Positions 1-9,064 of a stretch of 64,000 bases of DNA are shown piece by piece. This stretch comes from Jilunia laotingensis (GTDB taxonomy: Bacteria > Bacteroidota > Bacteroidia > Bacteroidales > Bacteroidaceae), in assembly GCF_014385165.1 (NCBI RefSeq), contig NZ_JACRTF010000001.1, positions 682,001 through 746,000 on the forward strand, in the 5' to 3' direction. Numbering within the stretch: position 1 is the first letter of the stretch; the number at the start of each line of letters is the position of its first letter. Made by a program: the position numbers and the translations under genes. The notes under the pieces are model-generated. The model saw only the letters and a program-made list of their open reading frames with translations, did not search any database and had not been told where the DNA came from.

Positions 1-624
1 AGTCCGGAACAAGTGGTAGTAAATGGAATGTCTCCTTCCAATCGCGGTTCAAAATGGAGTAATTCGGGAATGGTGGTGGAGATACGGCCGGAGGACTTGG
101 AGAAGGAAGATGGAGGACGAGCGATTGGAGAAGTTATGGACGCGAGGGATCAGCAAGGGAATGGGGCATTGGACATGCTTTATTTTCAGGAAGAGCTGGA
201 ACGTCAGTGCTGGTTGCAAGGAGGCTGCCGACAGACGGCACCGGCACAACGTATGCTGGATTTTACAAAGAAAAAACTGAGTTATGACCTTCCCGAGTCA
301 TCCTATAGTCCCGGACTTGTCTCGTCTCCTTTACATTTTTGGATGCCGGACTTTATTACTAAACGACTTGCGGCTGGTTTTCAACAATTTGGTAGAATGA
401 GCCACGGGTTCCTGACAAACGAAGCAGTGATGATTGGAGTGGAAACCCGTACTTCCTCCCCTGTACGGATTGTCAGAGATAAAGATACATTGCAACATGT
501 AACGGTCAAGGGGCTGTTTCCCTGCGGGGAAGGTGCCGGATATGCGGGAGGCATCGTTTCGGCAGGAATAGACGGAGAGAGATGTGCGGAAGCAGCAGTA
601 AATTACCTAAATAATAAGAAATAA
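1..624 (+). CDS. FAD-dependent oxidoreductase, COG2509-like, C-terminal part (5' end outside window)
   Basis: The reading frame is already open at base 1, so only the last 207 codons are visible. The C-terminal stretch FPCGEGAGYAGGIVSAGIDG, followed by ERCAEA, is the flavin-binding tail typical of the uncharacterised FAD-dependent dehydrogenases of COG2509. The preceding part (SPSNRGSKWSNSGMVVEI) also fits this family. The N-terminal Rossmann GxGxxG lies outside the window. The substrate is unknown for the family; it is a cytosolic flavoprotein by inference. The stop codon overlaps the start of the next gene by one base (TAATG), so the two are probably translationally coupled. The family call is firm; the function is unknown. 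Confidence 0.8.
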   Translation, partial: SPEQVVVNGMSPSNRGSKWSNSGMVVEIRPEDLEKEDGGRAIGEVMDARDQQGNGALDMLYFQEELERQCWLQGGCRQTAPAQRMLDFTKKKLSYDLPESSYSPGLVSSPLHFWMPDFITKRLAAGFQQFGRMSHGFLTNEAVMIGVETRTSSPVRIVRDKDTLQHVTVKGLFPCGEGAGYAGGIVSAGIDGERCAEAAVNYLNNKK

Positions 625-1217
625 TGAATCATAAACCGGAAATTGCCATCATCGAACCAAACACGCTTACCGCCCTTGGTCTGAAAAACATACTGGAAGA
701 GATCATCCCGATGGCAGTGATCCGCACTTTCCGTAATTTCGGTGAACTGATAGATGATACTCCCGATATGTATGCCCATTACTTTATCTCAGCACAGATC
801 TACGTCGAACACAATACTTTTTTTCTACCACGGAAAAAGCAGACGATCGTACTGGCGGGAGAGAGCCAATCTCTCCAACTATCGGGTGTTCCCATATTGA
901 ACATTTACCAAACGGAAGAACAACTGGTCAAAGATATCCTGAAGCTTCACCAGCACGCCCATCACAGTGGTCATCCATCGGAAGCGATCCCTCCACGGAC
1001 AATCGTAGAACATGAGTTATCCGCCCGCGAAATAGAAGTATTGGTATTGATAACCAAAGGACTTATCAATAAAGAAATTGCCGACAAGCTTAATATTAGC
1101 CTGACAACCGTCATCACCCACCGGAAGAATATCACCGAAAAACTAGGCATCAAATCTGTCTCAGGCCTGACCATTTATGCAGTAATGAACGGGTATGTCG
1201 AAGCCGACCGTATATAA
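624..1217 (+). CDS. LuxR-type HTH regulator with a degenerate receiver-like domain
   Basis: A 197-residue protein. The C-terminal 65 residues are a GerE/LuxR four-helix HTH (LSAREIEVLVLITKGLINKE, then IADKLNISLTTVITHRKNI). The N-terminal about 120 residues start like a receiver domain (EIAIIEPNTLTALGLKNIL). The segment where the phospho-acceptor Asp should lie (YAHYFISAQIYVEH) contains no Asp, and no later Lys-Pro switch is evident. It is therefore probably a phosphorylation-independent or orphan response regulator. It overlaps the flavoprotein gene by one base and lies 66 bp upstream of a TonB-dependent receptor. Control of that receptor is an inference from position. Confidence 0.82.
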   Translation: MNHKPEIAIIEPNTLTALGLKNILEEIIPMAVIRTFRNFGELIDDTPDMYAHYFISAQIYVEHNTFFLPRKKQTIVLAGESQSLQLSGVPILNIYQTEEQLVKDILKLHQHAHHSGHPSEAIPPRTIVEHELSAREIEVLVLITKGLINKEIADKLNISLTTVITHRKNITEKLGIKSVSGLTIYAVMNGYVEADRI

Positions 1218-1283
1218 TCCTAATAAATGAGGATTGCACAATTATGAGATTTGCCTTTTCTTTGCAGACAAATAAAGTACACA

Positions 1284-3689
1284 ATGAAAAGAAAGAGCAT
1301 TCTCATTGCCTTGGCTCTCATGTCGATAGGCAGCACACAAGCTGAAGATGTCCGGAAAGACACAATCAAAGTAATAGATGTGGAGGAGGTAATAGTCATT
1401 GCTTCCCCGAAGGAAAACCGCAAGTTACGCGAACTGCCTACCGCCAGCACACTTCTTTCACAAAAAGACATGCAGGCAAACCAAGTCACCAATCTGAAAG
1501 GACTGTCTGCCGTTGTGCCTAATATCTTTATTCCCGATTATGGCTCCAAACTGACTTCCGCCATTTATATCCGCGGCATCGGATCACGCATCAATACGCC
1601 TTCTGTAGGATTGTATGTAGACAACATCCCTTATATCAACCAATCCGCTTTTGATTTCAACTATTCGGACATAGAACGTATCGACGTACTCCGCGGTCCG
1701 CAAGGAACACTTTACGGCCGTAACACGATGGGCGGGCTTATCCGGGTACATACAAAATCCCCTTTCAGCTATCAAGGAACGGACATCCGTTTAGGGGCTG
1801 CCACTTATGGTAATTACAATGCATCACTAACCCACTACCACCGTCTTTCGGATCAATTAGCCTTCTCTGCCGGAGGATTCTATGAACATGCAGACGGTTT
1901 CTTTAAGAATTCATGGTTGAACAATAAAAAGATAGACCGCATCAATGCCGGTGGCGGCCGACTCCGCAGCATCTACTTGCCTTCTGAAAACCTGAAACTG
2001 GATTTTAACGTAAACTATGAATATAGCGACCAGGGAGGATATCCGTACTTCTATACCGGTAAAGTTGACGAAGCTGACAGGGAAAAAGATGAACGTAAAG
2101 ACAAAATAGGCCTGATCTCATACAACGATGAAAGCAGCTATTACCGTAATTTGCTGAATGCAAGCGTCAACATCGAATATCAGGCTACTAATTTCACACT
2201 GAGTGCAGTGACCGGATACCAACACCTGAAAGACCGCATGTTTCTTGATCAGGATTTTACAGAAGAAGACATCTTCAATTTGGAACAGAAACAGAAGCTG
2301 AACACGATCTCTGAAGAAATCGTCCTCAAGTCAAAACCGGGCAGAAGATGGGAATGGGCTACCGGAGCTTTCGGCTTCTACCAATGGCTGCATACAAGCG
2401 GTCCGGTAATGTTTAAAGAAAGAGGTATACAAAGCATGCTGGAGGATGAGATAAACAACCATATTCCGGATATGGGCAAAATGGGGCAGATGAGCGTGGA
2501 TATCACCACTTCCCCACTCTGGGTAAGTGGAAGCTTCGACACCCCGATAGTTAATGGTGCCCTTTTTCATCAATCCACTTTCCACGATTTATTGGTGAAA
2601 GGACTTTCTCTCACAATCGGGTTACGACTGGATTATGAAAAGAATTCCATGACATATTCGTCACGAAGCGACATCAATTATAACTTTAACATGAACAGTG
2701 TCATGATCAAAGATCCGATTAGCCAGGCACTCTCTCTGGCTCCTGCCTTCAATGGCAAATTGGATAATGATTATTTGCAATTACTTCCCAAATTTGCCTT
2801 ACAGTATGAATGGAAAAAGGGAAATAGCGTTTATGGCACAGTCTCGCGCGGGTATCGTTCCGGAGGATACAATGTCCAGATGTTTTCCGACCTGATTAAA
2901 AGTAGTATGAGAAACGGCATGCAAGGTCAGATCAAAGAATCACTGACCGAGATTTTCAGTCACATGCAGGGAATGCCGCCCAGCGTAATAGACAAAATTC
3001 TAGCTAACATTCCCGGTGCCGGTCCCGAACCGGATGTGGCAGCAGCAACTACTTTTAAACCGGAATATACATGGAATTATGAGGTAGGGGCACATTTAAC
3101 ACTATTCGATAATCGGCTGTTTGCGGACATGGCAGCTTTCTATATGGATACGCGCAACCAACAAGTGGCCAAATTTGCAGAAAGCGGTTTAGGACGTGTC
3201 ACCGTAAATGCCGGAAAGAGTCGCAGTTATGGCGCAGAGATTGCCTTACGTGCCGCTATTACAGATGCTTTCAGCCTGAATGCCAATTATGGTTATACCT
3301 ATGCTACGTTCAGGGAGTATGCAGTAGACAAGAATACCAATTATAAAGGCAACTATGTACCTTTTGTGCCTAAGCATACTCTCAATGCAGGCGCTCAATA
3401 TATCTTCCGAATCGCTCCCCGCCATTGGTTGGATCGGGTACAACTAAACGCCAACTACAATGCAGCCGGACGCATCTATTGGACAGAGGCCAACAATGCC
3501 AGCCAATCGTTCTACGGGACACTGAACGGCCGAGTAAGCCTTGAGAAAGGAAACGGTGCCATCGCTTTTTGGATTCGCAACGCATTGGATAAGAAGTATG
3601 AAGCTTTCTATTTCGAAAGTATGGGAAACGGATTTATGCAAAAAGGACGCCCAATGCAATTGGGTATAGAAGTACGTTGCCGATTTTAA
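1284..3689 (+). CDS. TonB-dependent outer-membrane receptor
   Basis: An outer-membrane 22-strand barrel with a plug, importing a scarce ligand with TonB energy. I chose ATG 1284 (801 aa), not the in-frame ATG at 1251, because it gives a clean signal peptide (MKRKSILIALALMSIGSTQA). A possible TonB-box-like segment (EEVIVIASP) follows. The plug spans roughly residues 45-160 (TASTLLSQKDM to RGPQGTLYGRNTMGGLIRV). The barrel ends in an aromatic-rich strand terminating in CRF. It has no N-terminal carboxypeptidase-regulatory domain and no SusD partner, so it is a classical siderophore/cofactor-type receptor, not a SusC. The ligand cannot be told. A LuxR-type gene lies directly upstream. Confidence 0.9.
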   Translation: MKRKSILIALALMSIGSTQAEDVRKDTIKVIDVEEVIVIASPKENRKLRELPTASTLLSQKDMQANQVTNLKGLSAVVPNIFIPDYGSKLTSAIYIRGIGSRINTPSVGLYVDNIPYINQSAFDFNYSDIERIDVLRGPQGTLYGRNTMGGLIRVHTKSPFSYQGTDIRLGAATYGNYNASLTHYHRLSDQLAFSAGGFYEHADGFFKNSWLNNKKIDRINAGGGRLRSIYLPSENLKLDFNVNYEYSDQGGYPYFYTGKVDEADREKDERKDKIGLISYNDESSYYRNLLNASVNIEYQATNFTLSAVTGYQHLKDRMFLDQDFTEEDIFNLEQKQKLNTISEEIVLKSKPGRRWEWATGAFGFYQWLHTSGPVMFKERGIQSMLEDEINNHIPDMGKMGQMSVDITTSPLWVSGSFDTPIVNGALFHQSTFHDLLVKGLSLTIGLRLDYEKNSMTYSSRSDINYNFNMNSVMIKDPISQALSLAPAFNGKLDNDYLQLLPKFALQYEWKKGNSVYGTVSRGYRSGGYNVQMFSDLIKSSMRNGMQGQIKESLTEIFSHMQGMPPSVIDKILANIPGAGPEPDVAAATTFKPEYTWNYEVGAHLTLFDNRLFADMAAFYMDTRNQQVAKFAESGLGRVTVNAGKSRSYGAEIALRAAITDAFSLNANYGYTYATFREYAVDKNTNYKGNYVPFVPKHTLNAGAQYIFRIAPRHWLDRVQLNANYNAAGRIYWTEANNASQSFYGTLNGRVSLEKGNGAIAFWIRNALDKKYEAFYFESMGNGFMQKGRPMQLGIEVRCRF

Positions 3690-3706
3690 AAAGAAAGAGA
3701 TAAGTT

Positions 3707-3749
3707 TAGAGCCGGCTTAGATTTTCTTCCTGAATTTAAACCGGCTCTA
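3707..3749 (+). terminator. Stem-loop after the TonB receptor gene
   Basis: TAGAGCCGG (3707-3715) is the exact reverse complement of CCGGCTCTA (3741-3749). The hairpin starts about 17 bases after the receptor stop. There is no clear U-tract after the 3' arm, so intrinsic termination is only a possibility. It may be an mRNA 3' end stabiliser. Confidence 0.4.
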
Positions 3750-3778
3750 CAACAACTATTCTTTACAAGAATTCCACA

Positions 3779-3888
3779 CACCGAGGAAGGCATTCGACCT
3801 CACCGATGAAAGGGGTGTTCATCACCGAGGAACATGGCCTTCATCACCGACCAAGGGGGCGTTCATCACCGAGGTAAAAATCGCACCT
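3779..3888. repeat. Five-unit 22-bp tandem repeat (core CACCGA)
   Basis: CACCGA occurs at 3779, 3801, 3823, 3845 and 3867, a strict 22-bp period. Units 2-4 share the pattern CACCGAnnAAnnnnnnnTTCAT; the middle seven bases vary and the ends are conserved. The array lies in the 315-bp gap between the TonB receptor and the convergent zinc-ribbon gene. No plausible gene covers it, and the period is not a multiple of three. Function unknown. The rest of this gap is AT-rich with nothing further recognised. Confidence 0.8.
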
Positions 3889-4004
3889 ATTAGGCATTGG
3901 ATATCAATCTTTTACAAAACACATTTCACCCTAACAGGCGTACATATCCACAGTTATTTTATATTACAAATTTAAAAAAAGGAGATTATCCGGCAACGAT
4001 CGAT

Positions 4005-5075
4005 CTACTCATTGATTGCTCCACAATGCGGGCATATTCCTTTCTCATAGAGCTTAGCCCCACAATGCCCACAGCGATATTTATAGCCACTATTTTTACG
4101 GACTTTCTTCACAAATAAAGCCATGAAGCACATCAAGAAAAGATATCCTACATAAATGTGCGTAGTCAATATGAAGAAGAAATAGCAAAAAATGCAACTG
4201 GACGTCAAACCAAGCAAATAAAAAAGCGCAGCCGTGGGTGTAAGTTGGCGAAACAAATCATCGAGTACAGCCAAAAAGACAATCAGAAAGATCCAAATGC
4301 TCAATAAAAAGACAGACAATATAAATGGTACTTTAAAAGGAGAAAGTGTAGGATTATAATAAAAGTGCTGCCAAGTATCAGGCGCAAAAACCTGTATGGA
4401 TTCATAAACAGTGGCACTGAATGCCATCAACAGACAGAGGAAAAGCGGGTAGATGCTGTCTATATCATTAAAATAAACCATCTGTAACTGCTTGCGGCGG
4501 AAAGCACGGAATAAATAAGCCCCCACAAACAGGGCAAAAACCACTACAAAATAGGATGCATGCGTATTACTGAAAAGGTGAATGAACTGTGATATACTGT
4601 CGGTAGGCACAAACGATTTCCGAAGGTCTCGTTCTCTAACCCATCCCTGTACCTCCTGTGAATGAGCCAGTTTAACCCAAACACTGTCTATACTGTCTGC
4701 CGGATGAACCGCTAATTCGGCTACTACCACCCTGTCACCTTTATAAAGGTTCACAAAGGAGTTCTTTACCGGCAGGCACTCTAAAGTCACAGAATCAGCT
4801 TGTACTTCAAGATTGGTATTATATGTATAATGATGTTCATAAAAATAACTTATAGAATCTTTTGTACTCTCTTTCATCTCCTCAGAAGAAAGATCAGGCT
4901 GAGGATAATGGCAAGAGAGAAGGAAAAAGGACGAATTAAAGAGGAAGAGGAAAGATAACAAATGACGTAGACAAGGCAGCACAGAAAATAGTCTATGCCG
5001 TGACCGATTGCTACGTATTATATGCTCCATAAATTTCTGAACTCTGTTCCCCATCTTCTTTTTCCCCATATCCAA
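4005..5075 (-). CDS. Membrane protein with SH3-like domain and C-terminal zinc ribbon
   Basis: A 356-residue protein I do not recognise by name. A hydrophobic N-terminal segment ends in FLLSC (Cys55), either a lipobox or the first membrane anchor. An alternative start at 5030 would shorten the N terminus by 15 residues. Residues about 85-155 resemble a bacterial SH3 fold (VTLECLPVKNSFVNLYKGD to VQGWVRERDL). Four to five membrane helices follow (about 165-335). The tail has two CxxC pairs (CGHCG, CPHCG) forming a cytosolic zinc ribbon. It is the last gene of the metA operon, 24 bp after the U32 gene. Role unknown. Confidence 0.75.
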   Translation of the reverse strand: MDMGKKKMGNRVQKFMEHIIRSNRSRHRLFSVLPCLRHLLSFLFLFNSSFFLLSCHYPQPDLSSEEMKESTKDSISYFYEHHYTYNTNLEVQADSVTLECLPVKNSFVNLYKGDRVVVAELAVHPADSIDSVWVKLAHSQEVQGWVRERDLRKSFVPTDSISQFIHLFSNTHASYFVVVFALFVGAYLFRAFRRKQLQMVYFNDIDSIYPLFLCLLMAFSATVYESIQVFAPDTWQHFYYNPTLSPFKVPFILSVFLLSIWIFLIVFLAVLDDLFRQLTPTAALFYLLGLTSSCIFCYFFFILTTHIYVGYLFLMCFMALFVKKVRKNSGYKYRCGHCGAKLYEKGICPHCGAINE

Positions 5076-5099
5076 TTCTTAATTCTCCCTTCTTCCTTC

Positions 5100-6941
5100 T
5101 TAACTCTCCCCTCTCTCTTCTTTTCCAATTGTCATTTGGCAGTTTTTGCAATCGAATGACAACCGGAACTGCTTACCATCGGTTCCTATTAGATAATAGG
5201 GTTCCCGGTAGGGAGAACGCTCACGATGATGAATGGGACACCATCCCATACTATAGCGCAAACAATGCTTACAAAACATTAGGATAGCTTCTTCTACAGG
5301 CTGTTTTTCATATGCCGGGGCAATTGCCTGCACACCATGATCTTTATAAAAGGAAGCGGCACGGGCATTCATGACATTCCCAAGATATGTAAGTGTCTGT
5401 TGGGGATAAGCATGAGTAGTAGGTTTAAAAACTGCTATTTCCCGTTGATAAGTCATCCTTCGGGCAGTTATTAGCTTATCCACCGCTTGGCGACGTAAAT
5501 CTGTAAGCACAGAAGCAGGAATAAACCAGTTCTCTTTAAAATCCACATCGATCCGTGTCGCTTCAAAGGGAGTATTACCCAATTTGGAAAGTTGGTTCCT
5601 GAGGTTTTCCTCCTGTGGCGTGCGGGCTAGTTCTTTATCACGAGGCAACGTCAGAGTTATGCTGTTATCATCCTCATCCGTCAGTGACAGGGAAAAGCCG
5701 AAGTTATTTTCCGAAAGCAGGATGACCACTGCTATCTTCCTTTCAGACGATTTACGAGATAGCACCCGTTCAAATTCCTGGTCGAAGTTACGATAAAGCA
5801 CCGTACGAGGTTTGATGCGAGGCATCTCCTGTGGATAGAGCTTGTTGCCTTCCACACGATTGATACGAAACCCCTGCAACCGACCTTGCTCATCAATATA
5901 ACATACACCGTCACCGTTATTGAACGATTTGATCCCAGCCACAGTAAGGTAATTTCCACGTGCCTCTTTCATCGTTCCCATCTCCTCACCAAGCGACTTC
6001 GGAGTATCGAAAGAGGATATACTTTTATCCCGTCCATGCAAGAAATAGTTTGTAAAGCCACGGCTGAAACTCTTATCTAGCTGAGGACGAAAATCCAGAT
6101 GGCACACACCGGAAGAAGCGCGGGCATACTCTTTCCGACGTACAAAAATGGCATCCAGCTTTTGACGGTAAGCTGCCGTCACATTCTTCACATAAGAAAC
6201 ATCTTTCAGCCGTCCCTCTATTTTCAAAGAAGATGCACCGGCATCGAGCAAAGCCTCCAGTTCGTCACTTTGATTGAGATCCTTCAATGAAAGAAGATGT
6301 TTGTTTTTCACAATCACTTTGCCATCCGCATCCACCATACTGAAAGGCAAACGACAAAACTGCGCACATTCACCCCGGTTAGCACTTCTGCCGAAGCAGG
6401 CTTGACTGACATAACACTGACCGCTGTAGCTGACACATAAAGCACCGTGTACAAAGACCTCAAGAGGCGTATCGGGACAAGCCTCATGAATCTTGCCGAT
6501 CTCTCCCAAAGTGAGTTCACGGGCAAGCACCACCTGACGGAATCCGGCTTCGGCGAGAAATTTCACTTTTTCTACCGTGCGGTTATCCATTTGCGTACTG
6601 GCATGAAGTGGAATAGGAGGCAAATCAAGTTGCGTGATAGCCATATCCTGAACAATCAAAGCATCCACCCCTACCCGGTAAAGCTCCTTTATCATCGCTT
6701 CCGTCTCCTTAAGTTCCTCCTCTTTGAGAATCGTGTTGACGGTAACGTAGATACGTACATTATATAAATGCGCATACTCCACCAAAGCGGCAATGTCCTC
6801 GAGTGAATTAACCGCAGCGGCACGTGCCCCGAACTTCGGCGCTCCGATATAAACGGCATCCGCACCATGATTGATGGCCTCTATGCCACATTCCAGATTC
6901 TTGGCAGGAGCCAAAAGTTCTATCTTACGCTGTTTTATCAT
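5100..6941 (-). CDS. Peptidase U32 family protein (RlhA/TrhP-like RNA hydroxylation factor)
   Basis: 613 residues with the complete U32 signature: [12 protein letters not shown] at the N terminus and [20 protein letters not shown] at 161-180, with further cysteines at C192 and C196. Once called collagenases, characterised relatives (E. coli RlhA for 23S rRNA C2501, TrhP for tRNA U34) act in prephenate-dependent RNA hydroxylation. The length, including a long C-terminal extension, is closer to RlhA than to TrhP. Which RNA is modified here cannot be decided from sequence. Its start overlaps the metA stop by four bases (ATGA), so it is co-translated with metA. Confidence 0.88.
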   Translation of the reverse strand: MIKQRKIELLAPAKNLECGIEAINHGADAVYIGAPKFGARAAAVNSLEDIAALVEYAHLYNVRIYVTVNTILKEEELKETEAMIKELYRVGVDALIVQDMAITQLDLPPIPLHASTQMDNRTVEKVKFLAEAGFRQVVLARELTLGEIGKIHEACPDTPLEVFVHGALCVSYSGQCYVSQACFGRSANRGECAQFCRLPFSMVDADGKVIVKNKHLLSLKDLNQSDELEALLDAGASSLKIEGRLKDVSYVKNVTAAYRQKLDAIFVRRKEYARASSGVCHLDFRPQLDKSFSRGFTNYFLHGRDKSISSFDTPKSLGEEMGTMKEARGNYLTVAGIKSFNNGDGVCYIDEQGRLQGFRINRVEGNKLYPQEMPRIKPRTVLYRNFDQEFERVLSRKSSERKIAVVILLSENNFGFSLSLTDEDDNSITLTLPRDKELARTPQEENLRNQLSKLGNTPFEATRIDVDFKENWFIPASVLTDLRRQAVDKLITARRMTYQREIAVFKPTTHAYPQQTLTYLGNVMNARAASFYKDHGVQAIAPAYEKQPVEEAILMFCKHCLRYSMGWCPIHHRERSPYREPYYLIGTDGKQFRLSFDCKNCQMTIGKEERGES

Positions 6942-7855
6942 TCGATGTCATTAATATTATAAGGTGTTTCCTGGTATACGAAATAGTTCAGCCAGTTGGA
7001 GAATAAAAGATTGGCATGCCCCCGCCAACGAACCACAGGCCCACGGTCGGGATCATCGTTTATATAATAATTACGCGGCATTTCTATGGGAAGCCCCTTT
7101 TCAAGATCGCGACGATATTCCGTATCGAGTGTCAACGGAGAATATTCCGAATGACCAGTTACGAAAAACTCACGCCCTCCACGAGCCATTACCATGTATA
7201 CGCCCGATTCATCCGATTCGGAAAGTAAAGTCAGTTCCGGAACTTTGAGGATGTCCTCTTTCCGCACTTCTGTATGACGGCTGTGAGGCACATAGAATTC
7301 ATCATCGAATCCACGGAAAATAGGATGCAACGGATCGAGCGTCCGATGCTTAAAAACCCCGAACATCTTCTGATTTAAAGAGTATTTAGGAATGCCATAG
7401 TGATGATACAACCCGGCTTGGGCAGCCCAACAAATGTAAAGCGTAGACGTGACATGGGTACGCGCCCAGTCGAATATACCGGTAATCTCGTCCCAATAGT
7501 TGACCTCCTCAAAATCCATTTGTTCCACTGGGGCACCGGTGATAATCATACCGTCATACTTCTCATCACGCATTGCGTCAAAATCGGTATAGAACGCTTT
7601 CATATGTTCGACCGGCGTATTTTTAGAAGTATGACTCTTTATCTTCATAAACGATATTTCTACCTGTAGGGGCGTATTCGACAATAAACGTACCAGATCC
7701 GTTTCAGTAGTGATTTTCAACGGCATCAGGTTGAGAATAATAATCCGCAAGGGACGGATATCTTGTTGCGTAGCACGCGAATTATCTATCACAAAGATAT
7801 TTTCTTCTTTCAGTAATTCTATTGCAGGTAACTTATCGGGTAAATTTAATGGCAT
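6938..7855 (-). CDS. metA: Homoserine O-acyltransferase MetA (predicted acetyl-CoA specific)
   Basis: First dedicated step of methionine synthesis: acylation of L-homoserine in the cytosol. The 305-residue length matches E. coli MetA, and the catalytic triad falls at the same numbers: Cys142 (ICWAAQAG), His235 and Glu237 (TGHSEYSPL). Residue 111 is Glu ([10 protein letters not shown]). In published structure-function work on MetA enzymes, Glu at 111 goes with acetyl-CoA use and Gly (as in E. coli) with succinyl-CoA. The product is therefore predicted to be O-acetylhomoserine despite the usual succinyltransferase annotation. First gene of an operon with the U32 and zinc-ribbon genes; a well-spaced promoter lies upstream. 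Confidence 0.95.
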   Translation of the reverse strand: MPLNLPDKLPAIELLKEENIFVIDNSRATQQDIRPLRIIILNLMPLKITTETDLVRLLSNTPLQVEISFMKIKSHTSKNTPVEHMKAFYTDFDAMRDEKYDGMIITGAPVEQMDFEEVNYWDEITGIFDWARTHVTSTLYICWAAQAGLYHHYGIPKYSLNQKMFGVFKHRTLDPLHPIFRGFDDEFYVPHSRHTEVRKEDILKVPELTLLSESDESGVYMVMARGGREFFVTGHSEYSPLTLDTEYRRDLEKGLPIEMPRNYYINDDPDRGPVVRWRGHANLLFSNWLNYFVYQETPYNINDIE

Positions 7856-7906
7856 AGAAGTATCTACTATTTTACTAATTAACTATTTATTGTTCAGAAT
7901 GCGGTG

Positions 7907-7939
7907 CAAAAATAACGATTTCGTCACAGAGTACGCAAA
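7907..7939 (-). promoter_or_regulatory. Bacteroides-type promoter of the metA operon
   Basis: On the minus strand TTTG (7936-7939) is followed after 21 bases by TATTTTTG (7907-7914), matching the Bacteroides consensus TTTG-N19-21-TAnnTTTG. The predicted start is about 45 bases upstream of the metA ATG. The remaining bases between metA and the PorT-like gene show nothing else. Confidence 0.7.
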
Positions 7940-7962
7940 GGCACTGAACTTTTCTTGTAGAT

Positions 7963-8664
7963 TTATTCGAAGTAGAAAGTCAATACGATCATACGCGACT
8001 TCACCTTACCGATAGATTCGGTAAACTTCATCAATGATTTATCGGTAAGATCCGTACGATTCTTTTCCAAAATATTGGACAATCCGAAGCAGAACTTAAG
8101 TTCCGGTATTAATTTAAAAAAGGGAAGGTAAAGGTCGCATCCAAGCCCCACTTCAATGTAACAATCAAAAGGTTTCACTAGTAAGGGACGAGATTTTTTC
8201 ACGCTCAAATCATATGTAGGACTTAAACCGAGTACTGCATAAGGACGGTAATTATTAAATCGTTCCGCACTGAATTTCACATTGATGGGAAGAGATAAAT
8301 AAGCCGATTTCACATTCTGTGACTCTTGGTCGCCACTTGTCTGTTCTCTGAAAATAACCTTTTTATCTCCAAAATGCAACGTAGGGATCAGACGCAGGGA
8401 CATATATTGATTAAGGTATAACTCCCCCAAAACCCCTACAGAGAATCCCGGTGAATATTCGGGAATATCGGCAAACCATACTTGCCCGTCTTCTGTCACA
8501 AAACCATTGTTCACAAATTTAAGATCCTGCATGTGGATACCGGCTAAAAATCCGTAATGCCAGACCCGCTGGTCAATATAGGGGCGGTTCTGTACCTTAC
8601 GCTTCTGAGCAAAAACGCCAGCAGTCAGGAGCGAAACAATGAGGAGTAGTACGATTCGTTTCAC
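7963..8664 (-). CDS. PorT-like outer-membrane beta-barrel protein
   Basis: 233 residues with a signal peptide (MKRIVLLLIVSLLTAGVFAQ), then alternating hydrophobic strands and a terminal aromatic strand (RMIVLTFYFE). The arrangement, including YLSLPINVKF and YAVLGLSPTYDL, is that of the PorT family. In Porphyromonas and Flavobacterium PorT is an assembly factor for the type IX secretion system. Bacteroides are generally reported to lack a complete T9SS, so here it may be a general barrel or a remnant with another role. Two secreted proteins in this window carry T9SS-like C termini, which makes the homologue worth noting. It stands alone on the minus strand. Confidence 0.75.
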   Translation of the reverse strand: MKRIVLLLIVSLLTAGVFAQKRKVQNRPYIDQRVWHYGFLAGIHMQDLKFVNNGFVTEDGQVWFADIPEYSPGFSVGVLGELYLNQYMSLRLIPTLHFGDKKVIFREQTSGDQESQNVKSAYLSLPINVKFSAERFNNYRPYAVLGLSPTYDLSVKKSRPLLVKPFDCYIEVGLGCDLYLPFFKLIPELKFCFGLSNILEKNRTDLTDKSLMKFTESIGKVKSRMIVLTFYFE

Positions 8665-8770
8665 ATCCTTAAAAACGATTTTATTGTTAAATTATTGCCT
8701 CGCTTATTTAGAAGCGGTACAAATTAAAGGATTTTAATCAAGAATGAGAGCAACTAATGAATAAAACATG

Positions 8771-8778
8771 TATTTTTG
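8771..8778 (+). promoter_or_regulatory. -7 box of the ferredoxin gene
   Basis: TATTTTTG matches TAnnTTTG and lies 40 bases before the ferredoxin ATG. No good TTTG is seen 19-21 bases upstream, so only the -7 half is supported. Confidence 0.5.
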
Positions 8779-8817
8779 CCCAACAAATTAGTACTAATAA
8801 TTAAAATATTAAAGAAA

Positions 8818-8988
8818 ATGGCTTACGTAATTAGTGACGATTGTATTGCTTGCGGAACTTGTATCGACGAGTGTCCGGTAGGAGCAATTTCTGAAGGCGA
8901 TATCTATTCAATCAACCCTGACATGTGTACAGATTGTGGTACTTGTGCAGATGTTTGCCCTTCTGAAGCAATTCACCCGGCAGAATAA
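8818..8988 (+). CDS. 2[4Fe-4S] ferredoxin
   Basis: A 56-residue clostridial-type ferredoxin with two complete cluster motifs: C9-C12-C15-C19 (CIACGTCIDECP) and C37-C40-C43-C47 (CTDCGTCADVCP). It is a cytosolic low-potential electron carrier for anaerobic metabolism, for example pyruvate:ferredoxin oxidoreductase. I chose ATG 8818 because MAYVI is the usual start of the family and the upstream in-frame codons fall on the predicted promoter. Monocistronic: its own -7 box lies upstream and a strong intrinsic terminator downstream. Confidence 0.95.
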   Translation: MAYVISDDCIACGTCIDECPVGAISEGDIYSINPDMCTDCGTCADVCPSEAIHPAE

Positions 8989-9009
8989 TACGATCGACAA
9001 GAGACAACA

Positions 9010-9047
9010 AAGGCTGCTTTTCTTTTCAGAAGGCAGCCTTTTTTATT
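9010..9047 (+). terminator. Intrinsic terminator of the ferredoxin gene
   Basis: AAGGCTGC (9010-9017) pairs perfectly with GCAGCCTT (9033-9040), followed by a run of T. It also lies just downstream of the convergent sulfatase gene, and the A-run at its 5' side is weak, so it mainly serves the ferredoxin. Confidence 0.85.
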
Positions 9048-9064
9048 ATGGATTGTTCCGAACC

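Noticed and set aside
3897..4118. 73-residue plus-strand ORF after the 22-bp repeat
   Set aside because: Its 3' half is antisense to the zinc-ribbon gene and no signal or domain supports it.
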